Source: Tiliqua scincoides (Eukaryota; Chordata; Lepidosauria; Squamata; Scincidae). From it: 64,000 nt of DNA. The position numbers and the translations under genes are program-made. Every line of letters begins with the position of its first letter. Within the stretch, counting starts at the first letter, position 1. Below the pieces are notes generated by a model that saw nothing but the letters and a program-made list of their open reading frames with translations, searched no databases and was not told where the DNA came from. Of this stretch, positions 19,355 through 31,300 are shown one piece after another. The stretch covers positions 2,836,001 through 2,900,000 of the forward strand of contig NC_089829.1 of assembly GCF_035046505.1 (NCBI RefSeq), read 5' to 3'.

Positions 19355-22300
19355 CTAGGGAAGAAAAGGAATAAATATGTTTGTTAAAATAATCAGCAAC
19401 TCATTCAAGTTGCACTGAAATGATAATTCACTGATTTTTGCCCACAGTACTCTGCAATACGAGCAAGCACTCTATGGCCTTGATCTCTATGATCGAGCAC
19501 TCTATGGCCTCGATATTGTTTCAAAATATGAAAAGCATCATGTGGTTGGTTATTTGGGGAGCAGGGTGTCCACTGCAACATATGTTGTTGGCATCCTTCA
19601 GTCTCGGAAGACTATGGTGTCACGCTCTGAATGGTGGTTCTGGAACAGAGTGTCCTCTCCAGTGCGTGAAGCCTGGGTAAAGTAGGTATGGAGGATAGGC
19701 TGTTACCCATGCAGCAAATCCCCCCTCTCCACGTCGCTGAAATGGTCCAATGGAAAGGCAGAGGCCAATACGGTTGGTTCCAGCGGCATCGCAGGAGTTG
19801 CCAGAATGTGACTGTGTTCAGCCACGAACTGCCTCAGGGACTCCAGCTCCGGATTTTGCCTCGAGGTTAACTCCTGAAGCCTTTTCCATAACTGGATGTA
19901 GCCACAAGGCAGTGGAGGTTTGGGATCAGAGTTTTCCTTCTCTCAGATGAGCTGCCTTCCCAGGCTGACGAGTCCCATCTACCCGGTGGCTGTTTAGTCA
20001 CCTCTTACAACAAGTACAGCCAAACTGAGGGCCTATTCTTATCCCCAGCCCCCAGGGGAGCTGCAACAGCTCCACTGCAACAGCTGACTTCTAAAACCAA
20101 CAACCTTGCTGGAAGCTGCACCCCAAATCCCAGGTCTGTTTGCAGCTAATTAACAAATTAATTCTGAGTACCCCTACTCAGGCATCCCAAAGGTAAACTT
20201 GGCAGCTCTCAGATGGCTCTAACAAACTGCCAGGTAAATTCACAGAAGGGAAAGAGGAGTGTTGATAATGGTAACTGATGATGGCTATGTGGAGCCTCCA
20301 TGTTCAAGAGTTCTGTACCAAGTTCTAGGGAACAACAATGCTGTTACAGGCTTCCTAGAGGCATTGACAGGGCTCTGTGGGAATTGAATCCCACTCTGAG
20401 GAGTTGACACCAGTCACTGAGGAAAAGCGGAGAGCTCTAGCAGCATACAATCATGTTAGCATTTATAGTTAGGAACAGAACCCCCATGTTCAGAGAAGCA
20501 TTTTGCAACTCTTTAGGGAGGCCATGATTCAGCTATAACTGGAGAGGAGAACAAGGATAGGGGTGTGAATTTCATTAAGGCCCCCCCCCCTTTCTCTCAG
20601 TTGTATTTCTTCAGGTCAGATGTGGGTGATAAACAGCTGTGCTTCCCCTGCTGGTGGGCTTCTTACAGGTGTCTAGCACACACCTGTTGGAAACAGGAAG
20701 CTGGGCTAAGTAAACCTCCAGTCTGTCAAGCAATACTCTCTGTGCTGTGGTACATTAAACTCTGCCAGTCATGCCCACAAAGTCTCAGCAATTCACTTTG
20801 GCTGAGTGTGTGAGCTTGCATCCACATTGTGGAGCATGAAGTGCAATCGGAAGCACTTGATGCAGCCGCCTCACTGTGATCAGAGGGGATTCCTCCCAGG
20901 GAAGTGCATTTAGGATCACATCCCCAGGGATTCCCACTGCCCCCCCCCATGTGTCCCATTACAATAATCAAATTCAGTCACAAGGATGCCTGCTCACCAC
21001 CTCTGAAGATTGGGCCCTGTCTTAAAATTATGCACCTAAACTATGCATACCTAAATTATGCATACCCACAGGTATGGTAGGATTTTTCTGTTTGGTCAAG
21101 CTAAGGACTTAAGACTGTATTCTGAGAGAATGTTGTGTTCAAAACAAGTACTCTTTTAAAAAAAATTAAGTTTTTTCTTTTTTTGTGTATTTTAAAAATG
21201 TGAATTCCTGGCCGTAAGGAATATGTTCCTGGCAGTGTTTATAAAATGGGGAACTAGAATGAATGAACCCAGAATGAAATGTATCTTTTGTCTTCCTTGT
21301 TGCTGCAGGTTGCAAAACAGCCAGGGAAGAAGGCCAGTGGACATATAGCTCAGGAAGCAGACAGAGAAACAAAACCAGTTCTGAAAACAAAGACCGTTTG
21401 TGATTAAGCTAGCAACATATTACATTGGCATGGAAAGCAGGGGCGTGTGAGGGCCAGGGAAGCAGCAGGAGAGGGCAAGTGGCTCAAACCATGCCCCACC
21501 AACTCACTCCACCTTTACACCAACAAAGCACACAAATCTTTCACCAACTTGCAGGGTTAGAAGACATCACAAGTGTGGCAGCATCCATCAAATGTGCCTG
21601 GCTGGTCATTGCCTGGCTGTGCCCGTTGTATCCCTCCTGCCTTAATTAAGCTGACCTTGGCAGGAGAATTAAGGACAAAATTGATACAGGACTCCCCAAG
21701 GGGCATGATGGGGCGAAGCAGAGCCAAGAAGGGAAACATTTTGCACAAAAACAGGAGGATTCTCAGGAAGACAGAAGATACACTTGCAGAGGCATAGAGG
21801 ACAGTGGCACAAAATGCCAACCCCACCCACCAAAACAGGAGGAGGAAAAATAACTGGAGTTTTGCAAATAACTGGACTAGATTAGAAGGAGAACAACAGC
21901 AAAAAATTTTTTAATTTTTTGAACTGACAATTGCATCAGAGCACCCACATTTTGTGCCCAGGAATGGGGGACTCTTTCCAAAATGGCAGAAGGGAGAGAC
22001 AGACATGTAAGTTAAAAAAAAAAAAAAGCTGGATCAGTAATGTCGCACAAGGGGAATAGCAGTCGAGTCAGCTGCATTGCAAGTGAAAGGGGTGCCTGGC
22101 GAAGACTCCAGATCTGAAAGGGAAGAGAGGTCAAAAACACAGACATGAACACCAGAGAGAGACTCAAGACCAAACGGAAAAGTGAGCAGGGAGAGTCATT
22201 CAAAAGGAAACTGGCATCCCAGGCTGTGTGAAGAAAAAGGAAGGGCTTGAGCAAGCAAGAGGAAGTCAGGGAAAGGGAAGACTTGGGACTGTTCCAGAAA

Positions 22301-25300
22301 ATGGTGGCCTACCTAGGTTGAAGGAATACTCTCCCCCACGCTCCCGGTACATCCAGTAGGAGAGGTAGCAGGAGACTGGCTTCAGGATGAGGCTGAAGAT
22401 TGCCATGCCAGTGCTAAATCGCAAGAGGTCAATTAGGGCCTTGGTGGAAGGGTAAAACAGGCAGAAGTGAATGACGTCCGTGAGGATCGTGAGCACCAAA
22501 CCGATGAGGAACTGCAAGGAAGAAGTACATGAAAGAAACACAAGCCATCAACAGACGACATCTCCTCCCCCCCCTTGTTTTCTCCATCTTATTCTTGTAG
22601 GATCTGCAGTGAATTCACAGGCCAACACACATTTTGCTTCCTTAAACGTTACACCAATTCCTCATGAGGAAGCTGCTTGAACCATTCACTAGAGGCTATG
22701 CCATGTCTCCAAAGCTAGACGTGACAGGGCAAAACGGATGCCATTTTCTGAATCGGCACCCAAATTCATATCAAACCACCATAAAGTTTGGAAAAAACTT
22801 TTCTGACCCTCAATTTTGTAAGCCTGTGTTATCAAACATTTCATTACAGGTTACATCTTGTGCACATCTATTTTGTTGTACTCTTGTGTTGCCGCACAAT
22901 GTTTTGCAGTGTAACTAGAACTAAACAAAGAAAACCAGGAAGAGAGGCAGGTCCCCACCCCCAAAAACCTGCAATCTCACATTTAAACACAGAGGAAGCC
23001 ATAAATTCAAGGGGGGGGGGGATGAACGGTTTGTGGGGTTTGCTTATACTTTTTCTTGAGAAGTGAAAAATGTGGGTTTTTCTTTTCTAACACAGCACTG
23101 GAAGAAAAAAATGGTTTGCAGGTGCAGCTCCCCATGACTGCCCAGTTAGTCTCTGTGGGGCTTAGCAGGTGGTAATGCAGAATCTTGCTGCCCCTGGCTT
23201 GGGCTGGGGGTCCCCCCATCAGGTACATGGGGGGACCCCCCTCTGTGCAGGGACATGCAAAATCTTGCTCTTAATGCTGTTTTAAATTTTATTTTGCATT
23301 TTATGACTGCATTTAAGTCCCTAGGAATCCCTTGGGGGCAGAAATGTGGCTGACCGATCCCATCACTAATAGCATAAAAAAAAATAAACTGACCATGAGA
23401 ATGGCGTCGACAGAATCCCTTTGGGCAACTGCCCAAACCCCAAGTGCAAAGGTGGTGAAGTTCCCCCACGCGTAAGATGATGGTAACCAGTCTGCCATGC
23501 ATCCCCTGGGGGAGGACGCACAGAAATGGGTCAATGAACACCTGACATAATCCAATTTGAAGACCCACCCCCAAATAAAGCTGCATTCCCTAGACCACTT
23601 CATGAATAAAAATTGTCATACCCTAAGTGGGGCTGGGAAGGTGTAGGTGGCTATTTCTGTAACAGGCAGGTTGGGAAGGGAAGGAGCTTCCCAACTCTGC
23701 CTAGTTGCCAATCAGGATGATAATTTAGAGCTTTAATTCATAATTCAGAGCAAGATAATTAATTTGGAGCTTCCTGGGCAGGTAAACAAGCTTCACATGC
23801 ATTAGCATGATGGAGTCTTTACTATCAGCTCAGTATTCTGTTCCCCATATTACAGATGGAGAAGACTGAGGCTGGAGAGAGGCTCCCACTTCATAGTTCA
23901 GCCTCTTTGCCTCTACACTTACACCAGCTCTTCAGGAGGCTTTTTATCTTTCTGTACCTTGAGACCTCTGGTTTTGCTCATGGCAAACCAGTTTCTCCTC
24001 CACACACATTCCTTTTCAACTCATTGCACAATCTAACTGCACTCTTGGCCACTGCAGCAGTCACTGAGCTGGCTGAAGGTGACACAAACATGCTATAAAG
24101 TGCAGTGTTGAAAACATGCAAGTAAGCAGCACTGGTGGGGATGCCTGTGCCACCCTCCCCACACTTCATTCAGCCCCTGGGCTGCTGGTGCAAGAAGGTA
24201 AGGCGCCAAGCTAACTAGGGGCTGGAAAAGGGTGGTGGGAGGGCGTTCCAGAGGTGGAGAGGGAACATTTTGGGGCAGAGGGAAGGTAGAAGGTGATGGA
24301 ACAGGCACAGGAGGAGAGGTAGGAACAGTGGAGGTCTCGTTTCCCATATCCTAACCACCTTCCTGGGCCTTCAGGCACTACACTGGGCATCTCGGATTTG
24401 CGCCAACTATATAGCTGGTGCGGGACCAAGAAGCCCTAAGGTCAGGCTGCAGCGTTACTCATGGTAAGGGGGTAAGGGGATAGATTTTCCAAGAAGAACT
24501 CCAGCTGCCTCCTAACCTGTGCTGGAGAAGCACAGGCCATGCAGTCTGGCTGTGCCAGCGCAGATCAGGATTTATTTATTTATTTATATAATTTATATCC
24601 CGCCTTTTCACTCCAGAAAGGAGCACTCAAGGCAGCTAGGATTGTTCACACAGAGCTGCGTTCACTCCTGGAGCCGATTCCATGTCAGGAAGGCAGGAAG
24701 AGGCATCCCAAGCTGGCATTTTAAAACACCAGGTGGCATCAACCCAGGTACAAGAGGCAGTGCCACTTTCGCATGAGCCACCCTCCCCAAACTCACAAGA
24801 TTAAAAAGAAACAAACAGTATGGAAGTTACTCACCAGGTTGTTAGCAGCCAGTGCACCAGGACAACTGCCTGCAAGCAGAAAGAGACCTTAATGCACATG
24901 GTCCTTCATGGAGTGGCACAACCAGAGAAGTCCCTGTCCCAAGGACTTTACTTTGCAAATGTCAACAACAGAGAAGGGAAAGGAATCTGAGAAGAACAAA
25001 ACAACAACAGGATAGAGAGGAGGGGGAAAAGACCGCAGACTTGGATCCACTTAAGACTTTGCGTTGCTTGACAAGGGTAGCTGAAGGCAACCCCCCTCCT
25101 TCAAACCTGCATCCTTTATTACAACACAGGCCATTGTTCAGTGCAATCATTGCTTTTTGACACTTCACTCAAAGCCTGGGCTCAGCTCTGAATGGCTTAT
25201 CGATTTCAGGAGCCAACAGGAGTCTGAACAGAAGCAACACTCGCTCTGCAGCCCGCCCCTCTCTGAACACCAACCAGCGCCCAGTGGCACCTTCCCCAAT

Positions 25301-28300
25301 TGAAGGATGAAAGAAAGAGCACAGCACTTGCTACTGCAGGCTCACTGCTGAAGAACAATGGAGCTAAAGCCTTGGAAGACACAAAATCAAGTGCCTCCTA
25401 CCTTCAGGGAAGCAGGTGTTTAAAAAACACCAGGGAACCTTCCAAAATGGCTCACCTACAGGCTGAAGTTGTGCTGTCCCAGCAGAGCGCCACTACATGG
25501 TTGTAATGTATATTGGGGGTCTGTAATCATAAGAAGGTTAAGAACCCCTGCTCTAGAAAGCTCAGAATGGGGGAAGGGAGCTCCCCCCATCCTCACAACA
25601 CTCCTCCAAGGCAGGCAAGAATGAGAATGACCCACTTGGGATGCAATCCTAAACATACTTACATGGGAGTAAGTGCCATTGAGTTGAATAGAAATAACAT
25701 CTGAATAGACATGCCTAGGATTATAGCAGTGGTGAGCTCTGTTGCCGAGTGGGGAATGTTGATGTGTCTCACAGTCAGCCTATCTGACTACACTACACCA
25801 CCAGCATCCCATAACTGACTCCTGCAAAGCCTCACAGCAGTGCAAGAACCTTGCACCATTCTTTAAGGTTTCACCTGTGCTGCATTCCTGGCTGTTTTCA
25901 CCACACCAGTGCAATGACAGGACCTGTGGAATCTCCACCCAGGCATACATTGATGTCTTCTCTCCCCGCACCCTAAAATTTATTTCATTCTGGCTCAGGC
26001 ACAAGCCAAACTCAGTTTCACGGGCAATGACTCTGCAAGCCTTCTATAATGGTTGCCACTGCCCTTGATACAGTCACAGTTTTCTATTCTTCCTTGAATG
26101 GTGCAACACACAACATCCACTTGAAAGCAGGAAATGGGTCAAGAACCTAGCAGCTGACTGGGTCACCCTATGAGAAAGACATGAGCGCACCGGAGTTTGG
26201 TAATATGGACACAGCTGGGACAAACGTGTACTGCCTGTTCCAGAATCATTACCAAGAATGGACTCATTCTTTTCTATTTTTAATTCCTATGGAGCTTTTA
26301 ACTATGATACGTCACTTGGAGCTTAGTCCAAGAATCGGTTTGTGACAGAAGGCCTGAGCCCCAGAAATCAGTGACAAAAGAAAGAAAAAAAGACAATGAA
26401 ACTCATTGCCACAAGGCTTTTTGTTGGCAACCTTCAGTCTCGGAAGACTATGGTATCGCGCTCTGGATGGTGGTTCTGGCACAGCGTCTAGTGTGGCTGA
26501 AAAGGCCAATTCGGGAGTGACAATCTCTTCCACACTGGGAGCAAGTGCAGTCTGTCCCTGGTCTGTCTCCCTGGCTATGGGCCTTCCTTCTTTGCCTCTT
26601 AGCCTCAGACTGTTGGCCAAGTGACTCTTCAAACTGGGAAACTGCACAGCCTGCCTCCAAGCGGGCCGCTCAGAGGCCAGGGTTTCCCACCTGTTGAGGT
26701 CCACTCTTAAGGCCTTCAGATCCTTCTTGCAGATGTCCTTGTATCGCAGCTGTGGTATACCTGTAGGGCGCTTTCCTTGCACGAGTTCTCCATAGAGCAG
26801 ATCCTTTGGGATCCGGCCATCATCCATTCTCACAACATGACCAAGCCAACGCAGGCGTCTCTGTTTCAGCAGTGCATACATGCTAGGGATTCCAGCTCGT
26901 TCCAGGACTGTGTTGTTTGGAACTTTGTCCTGCCAGGTGATGCCGAGGATGTGTCGGAGGCAGCGCATGTGGAATGTGTTCCATTTCCTCTCCTGTTGTG
27001 AGCGAAGAGTCCATGACTCGCTGCAGTACAGAAGTGTACTCAGGACGCAAGCTCTGTAGACCTGGATCTTGGTATGTTCCGTCAGCTTCTTGTTGGACCA
27101 GACTCTTTGTGAGTCTGGAAAATGTGGTAGCTGCTTTACTGATGCGTTTGTTTAGCTCAGTATCGAGAGAAAGAGTGTCGGAGATCGTTGAGCCAAGGTA
27201 CACAAAGTCATGGACAACCTCCAGTTCATGCAGATTGTAATGCAGGGAGGTGAGTCCACATCCTGAACCATGACCTGTGTTTTCTTAAGGCTGATCATCA
27301 GTCCAAAATCTTGGCAGGCCTTGCTAAAACGATCCATGAGCTGCTGGAGATCTTTGGCAGAGTGGGTAGTGACAGCTGCATCGTCGGCAAAGAGGAAGTC
27401 ACACAGACATTTCAGCTGGACTTTGGACTTTGCTCTCCACAAGGCACAACAGACTTATTTAAACAGCTCAAGAAAGATTGGGAAGAAATTCACAGAGGAT
27501 TGGTGCATCCACAGTGATGAGCCTAAGAAAGCTACCATGTACAGATGCAGTATATCTCTGAATTGCAAGGGAAAGGCTTAATGCATTGAAATAGTGTTGA
27601 ATATATACATTATTTTAATACTGTAAAACATCAGGGAAAAAGTCGAATACAGCAGAACTGGTCAGCTAAACACCATTCTTTGCAAATGTGCCAGTTTGCT
27701 AAACCAGTCATGTGGATCATCTTCAAACAATCACCCCCCCCCCCCCAATTTTTGCTTTCAAAATCCATAGGCACAGAGGGGAGAAAAATATTTAAGAAAT
27801 TTATCATTGCTGTCAACAGCTTTTTTTTTTAGTTTGAAAAAAGCTCTGCTTAATTAACCACAGAGGCTTGGTAAAGGGTGGGGGCTGGTAAATCTGCAAC
27901 AGTCATTAAAAAAAGAACCCCAACTAATTAAGATTCTCCCCCTCTTCCAATGTTGTGATCAACCCCCAAAGGAGTCAATGCTAATAAAATTTTGAGACTC
28001 TCCCCTAAAAAACAGTTGATAACTACCCAGCTTAATTACCCCCCTGTGGCTTCCAGAAGGAAGACTGGAGGGGGTGTGCATTTGTGCAGGGGACACAAAC
28101 AACATAAACATATATATTTTTAATACTCATAATATCAAAACTTAATTAAAAAAACAAAAAGCGTGTCAGTTAGACTCCCAACAGAACTGGAGTAGCTGGC
28201 AGCTGAATAATGCTACAAATCCTTCTTAGTTTCTCCAGACACAAAAATATGGTGTGGACAGCTTGCTACAAAGTTGTCACCAGGCTTCATGAGTACTCAG

Positions 28301-31300
28301 ACAAAGCCAAAAGGCTGTTCCTGAGGCCCCACAGCCATGAAACTGGACACAACCTTCTGACAAGACACTGTCTTTGTGGATTGACATGGAAAAGCCATCA
28401 AAGCTGGCTCGCTTCTGTGAGTTACCTATGCAGAAGGCACTAGGGTGCCCCCTCAGCCTTGTAAGCCCCACCCTTTCGGCCCCTTATGGAGTCAAAGGGC
28501 TTCCTGCTTGTGTCCAGCAGTCTTTCAAACCTTGAGGTTGGCCGTGCTAAAATGACATGGCCAACCTCTGCCCACAAATGTTCACTGAAAGCTGCACAAT
28601 GGCTCCAGCCACTTCCATCAGCAAAGGGGCCCTGGAAAGCCTGCATTAGTGAAGCAACAGGAGCAGGTATTAATTCAAACATGAGTTGCTCGTAGATTTT
28701 GGAATACCAGCCTTAAGTCCTCCCCAACAGCCACTAGTTGTACAGCTGCCCTGCTTTCTGTGGGAAAGGAAGAGGGCAGAGAAGAGGAAGAATTGGAGAG
28801 CGCTGAGCAAAGCACTGGAGACTGGGAAGAGCAGAGGGTAGCACAGCACCGAGTGGGGGGGGGGCAACATTTGGAAGGCCACTTCCAAAGGTCTTGGGCC
28901 AGCCCTATAGGTCCTCTTTCAATCATGTTGGCTGCCAGAGGCATGTTCCCCTTTGCCTCCAAGGCAGTGATTTTCAATCTTTTTCATCTTGCGGCAGACT
29001 GAAAGGGCAATAAAATGGTCAAGGCACACCATCAGTGTTTTAACCACTGACAAGGCACACCATGCTGTTGGTAGGGGGCTCACATCCCCCAATGGCTCTA
29101 CTAATAAATGAACCTCTCCCAAATTCCCACGGCACACCTGGGGACCATTCGTGGCACACCAGTGCGCCATGGCACAGTGGTTGAAAATGGTTGCTCCATG
29201 GGATCAGAAATCTAGCATGTGGAAGAGCAAACATTAGGTCCAATCTATGTCAACCAATTCTGCGTAGTCCAGTCTTGTTCCTATAAAGCAGCTTCTCTGA
29301 ACAATCCAAATTATGCAAAAGCCCAAAAGAGAGTAACAGCCAGCCAAAGGCATGGACCTCAAGTATAGTCACTGAGTGAATCACCTCACCAAGAAAATTC
29401 TCATATAGCCACAGCATCAGGAGAGAGGAAGTCAAGGGTTTTTCCCACCCTCTAACCTGCCTTTTCTCAGGTGAGCAACAACTATCACTTCCTTGTACTC
29501 CACTGGAACATTTTCAACTCTGCTGTGTTTGCAGAACTTCACTGGTGTTTCTACAATTGTAAATGAATGTCAAAATCTCTGGGGGTTAGCGTTGTGCGAC
29601 AGGAGCGCCTGGTCTGTGGATTTTCCCTGAGATGCTCCATTAGCAAGCTGGGTGGGGAGGGCATGATGGTTAGATGAAGACTGGGAGGCTCAGGTTCAAA
29701 TTCCCACTCAGTGGCCACTTGAGCAAGTCAACAGAAAATCACTATTCTGGATTGCTTCTATGCAATTTGTCACAAAGACACAAGAACATCTACCTAATTA
29801 ATAACAGTGCAAGTGGTTACATTTGCTGGACACAGTCCCCCAAAACCAAAATGCCTGTATTAGTAGAACAATGCATACAGCTGAGAGGGGAGAATATCCT
29901 TTCACATTTCCACTGCCACTCAGTTAAACTGAATGGCAGCTTGCCTCTGCTGCAACAGAGCCTTCTGCAGTCAGGGAACTTGTAGAAAAGCTTTTGTTGC
30001 TAGGTGCACACCCCTAAATTTCATGCAGCGTCACTAGGTTCTAGGTGTGCAGTCTGTTTATGCAAGAATACCCCAGGAACCCAGAGATATGATCCAGCCT
30101 GGCTTAGATATACTGCCTCTCCATTGGCAGGGGTTAATTTATTTTACAATGAAACCTCCAAGTTAATAACTAATCAGATAAACAGCTCACAGGTCTCCAA
30201 AATCAAAGTGATTCATAGTGCTTGTTCTCTCCCTCTCTTCCCCCCACTCTCTAATTTCCAGGTAAGATAAAAACACCAGCACCCCTTCTTGCCTAGCTCA
30301 TACTTGACTCAACTTTTTTCATTCAATTCTTGATCCCAGGATCAACTAACAAAAATAAAACTTGTCTGGGAACCAAACTGAGAAAAGTTGTTCAGCCCCC
30401 CCACACCAAGCTTCTGAAGTTCTCCCCTTTTCAACACTCCACATTTGCTTTTTAACATGAAACCACAAAGGCAACCCAGTTTTGGGACTATTATCAATGT
30501 GAGGGTGGCACCCAACTTTTATCTCTGCTTTCTACCTTCACTCAGGGAGGTCACAGAGGTGGCTGGAGTCAGCGATGGGTTGGGAGAGGCCAAAGAAGCT
30601 GAAATTTATTCCGGACAGACTACATGCAATCCAGAGGTGTTACCAGGAGATTTGAAACCCAGGAATTGGTTCATTCACCTGTTCTAGACAGAGCTCTGCT
30701 TCCCTCAAAGGACTGGGTTTGCGCTTCAAGGGTGCTCCCAAACCTGGATGCCCAGGTGACAGCTGAGGCTTAATGCACCTTCACCCAGTTTGGTTGGTGC
30801 ACCAACTGTGTCCTTCCTTGGATCTGTCAGATATGGCTATGGTCACCCATGCATTGGTGAAATCCAGGCTACTACTCTATGTGGGGCTGTCCATGAAGAC
30901 TGCTCAGAAATGGCAATTGGCACAAAATGCAGACACTGGGGTCTTGGACCACCTTTATTGGCTGCCTGCACATTTCTGGGCACAATTCAAATTATTGGTA
31001 ATTTAAATTTAAAGCCCTTAATGGTTAGGAGCTTAAATGCTTTAAGGTCCCATCACTTCCTGTAAAAATTTGCCTACCCCAGGAGATCATAGAGGACTCT
31101 GCTGAGCTCACCATCCCCACTGGCGAGGACTTGCAACAGGGTCTCCTCTTGTGTTACGAGCCCGTGGAACTCTCTCCCACCTCATATCAGGGTTACTCCA
31201 TCTTTGCTAGTGCTCTGAATTGGGGCTTAACTTTTATGTCCCATAAAGGGTATAGTCCCATAAAGTTTCTACTGCATGGTTTTTAGAAAATGCAACTCAA

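Larger units (their letters stand above)
19355..22312. other. AGTRAP: AGTRAP intron 4
   Basis: Holds the 490-bp LINE-related element (19581-20070) and old CR1-type DNA (about 20262-20790). No exon recognised. Confidence 0.6.

Noticed and set aside
26312-26968. 218-codon open frame on the minus strand
   Set aside because: C-terminal LINE coding sequence reading out into flanking DNA past the target duplication.
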